From assembly GCA_016293005.1 (NCBI GenBank), contig JAEDFA010000047.1, forward strand, positions 1 through 14,597: a DNA stretch of 14,597 nucleotides. Reading direction: 5' to 3'. Under the pieces are notes generated by a model. The model saw only the letters and a list, made by a program, of their open reading frames with translations. It had not been told where the DNA came from and ran no database searches. Below are positions 14,410-14,597 of the stretch, in pieces. This stretch comes from Treponema sp. Its GTDB lineage: Bacteria; Spirochaetota; Spirochaetia; Treponematales; Treponemataceae. Both the position numbers and the translations under genes were made by a program. Every line of letters begins with the position of its first letter. Position 1 is the stretch's first letter.

Positions 14410-14438
14410 ATTGTAAGCGAGAAAAATGCATAAGTCAA
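14410..14438 (-). promoter_or_regulatory. Putative promoter of the ABC ATPase gene
   Basis: On the - strand TTGACT (14433-14438), a 17-bp spacer and TACAAT (14410-14415) match the sigma70 consensus at 5 of 6 positions each. The leader is about 27 nt and carries GGGAGG. Confidence 0.65.
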
Positions 14439-14563
14439 ATATTTTTTTTAACTTAATTCTTAAAAAAACTGCACCTTCAGACACAAGAAAATCTTTAAAA
14501 TATTTTTTTGTTATATTTTTTCATTTACTGCCGAAACCAATGTTTTTCCGGCTATATATTAAT

Positions 14564-14597
14564 ATGAAAGAAATATTGAATTTTGATGACGAAAGCT
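14564..14597 (+). CDS. Possible 5' end of an unidentified gene (partial)
   Basis: ATG at 14564 opens a frame to the window edge that reads MKEILNFDDES. It has no Shine-Dalgarno, but TATATA/TATATT (14553-14560) lies 3 to 5 nt upstream, the same arrangement as the leaderless candidates elsewhere in the window. It diverges from the ABC ATPase gene. Eleven residues are too few to name or to prove it. Confidence 0.35.
   Translation, partial: MKEILNFDDES

Noticed and set aside
1..14597. A new multi-gene defence, mobile or CRISPR system
   Set aside because: I looked for repeat arrays, integrases, transposases, toxin-antitoxin pairs and tRNA-linked boundaries and saw none. The genes are mostly housekeeping, metabolic and envelope functions.

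Overview
The window looks like a chromosomal segment of an AT-rich anaerobic spirochaete, most likely a host-associated saccharolytic Treponema. This is inferred from three things: low GC with A/T-ending codons; the gene set (pyruvate formate-lyase, a sugar ABC-transporter ATPase, an OmpA-domain envelope protein and an aromatic-rich outer-membrane barrel); and the general feel of the proteins. No 16S or species marker is present, so the genus is an inference. I see no tRNA, rRNA, CRISPR array, insertion sequence or prophage gene.

Layout, left to right. The 3' end of an unidentified gene (+) stops at 134. A shared terminator follows, then a small membrane-anchored Holliday-junction-resolvase-related nuclease (-). 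It diverges from a secreted OmpA-domain protein (+), and the two appear to use superimposed back-to-back promoters. The OmpA gene converges on triosephosphate isomerase tpiA (-). Upstream of tpiA, on the same strand, lies a large PTS-EIIC/EAL fusion (-), predicted to be a sugar-sensing cyclic-di-GMP phosphodiesterase. It diverges from pflA (+), the radical-SAM activase of pyruvate formate-lyase. pflA converges through a perfect 15-bp hairpin on an amidohydrolase_2-family hydrolase (-). Next come pflB (-), an RNase II/R-family exoribonuclease (-), a predicted outer-membrane beta-barrel (-) and a MalK/MsmK/UgpC-type ABC ATPase (-). A possible new gene (+) begins at the right edge.

How the genes fit together. 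tpiA, pflB and pflA belong to fermentative sugar catabolism: glycolysis to pyruvate, then acetyl-CoA plus formate. The ABC ATPase would power oligosaccharide or glycerol-phosphate uptake with permeases encoded elsewhere. The EIIC/EAL protein may link external or periplasmic sugar to c-di-GMP turnover, and so to motility or attachment. pflB and pflA are about 1 kb apart, on opposite strands, with separate promoters, so activase and enzyme can be controlled independently.

Regulatory reading. Good sigma70-like promoters (17-bp spacers) can be placed for most genes. Several genes carry clear Shine-Dalgarno sequences (tpiA, EIIC/EAL, pflA, pflB, the barrel, the ABC ATPase). Three or four others (resolvase-like, amidohydrolase, RNase, right-edge ORF) have no Shine-Dalgarno and a -10-like hexamer 5 to 11 nt before the ATG, which suggests leaderless or near-leaderless mRNAs. 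Upstream of pflB there is a 28-bp perfect palindrome whose core matches the NrdR-box consensus closely, and an inverted repeat that exactly brackets the proposed -10. I did not find an obvious new multi-gene defence or mobile system. The most interesting items are the EIIC/EAL fusion and the pflB control region.
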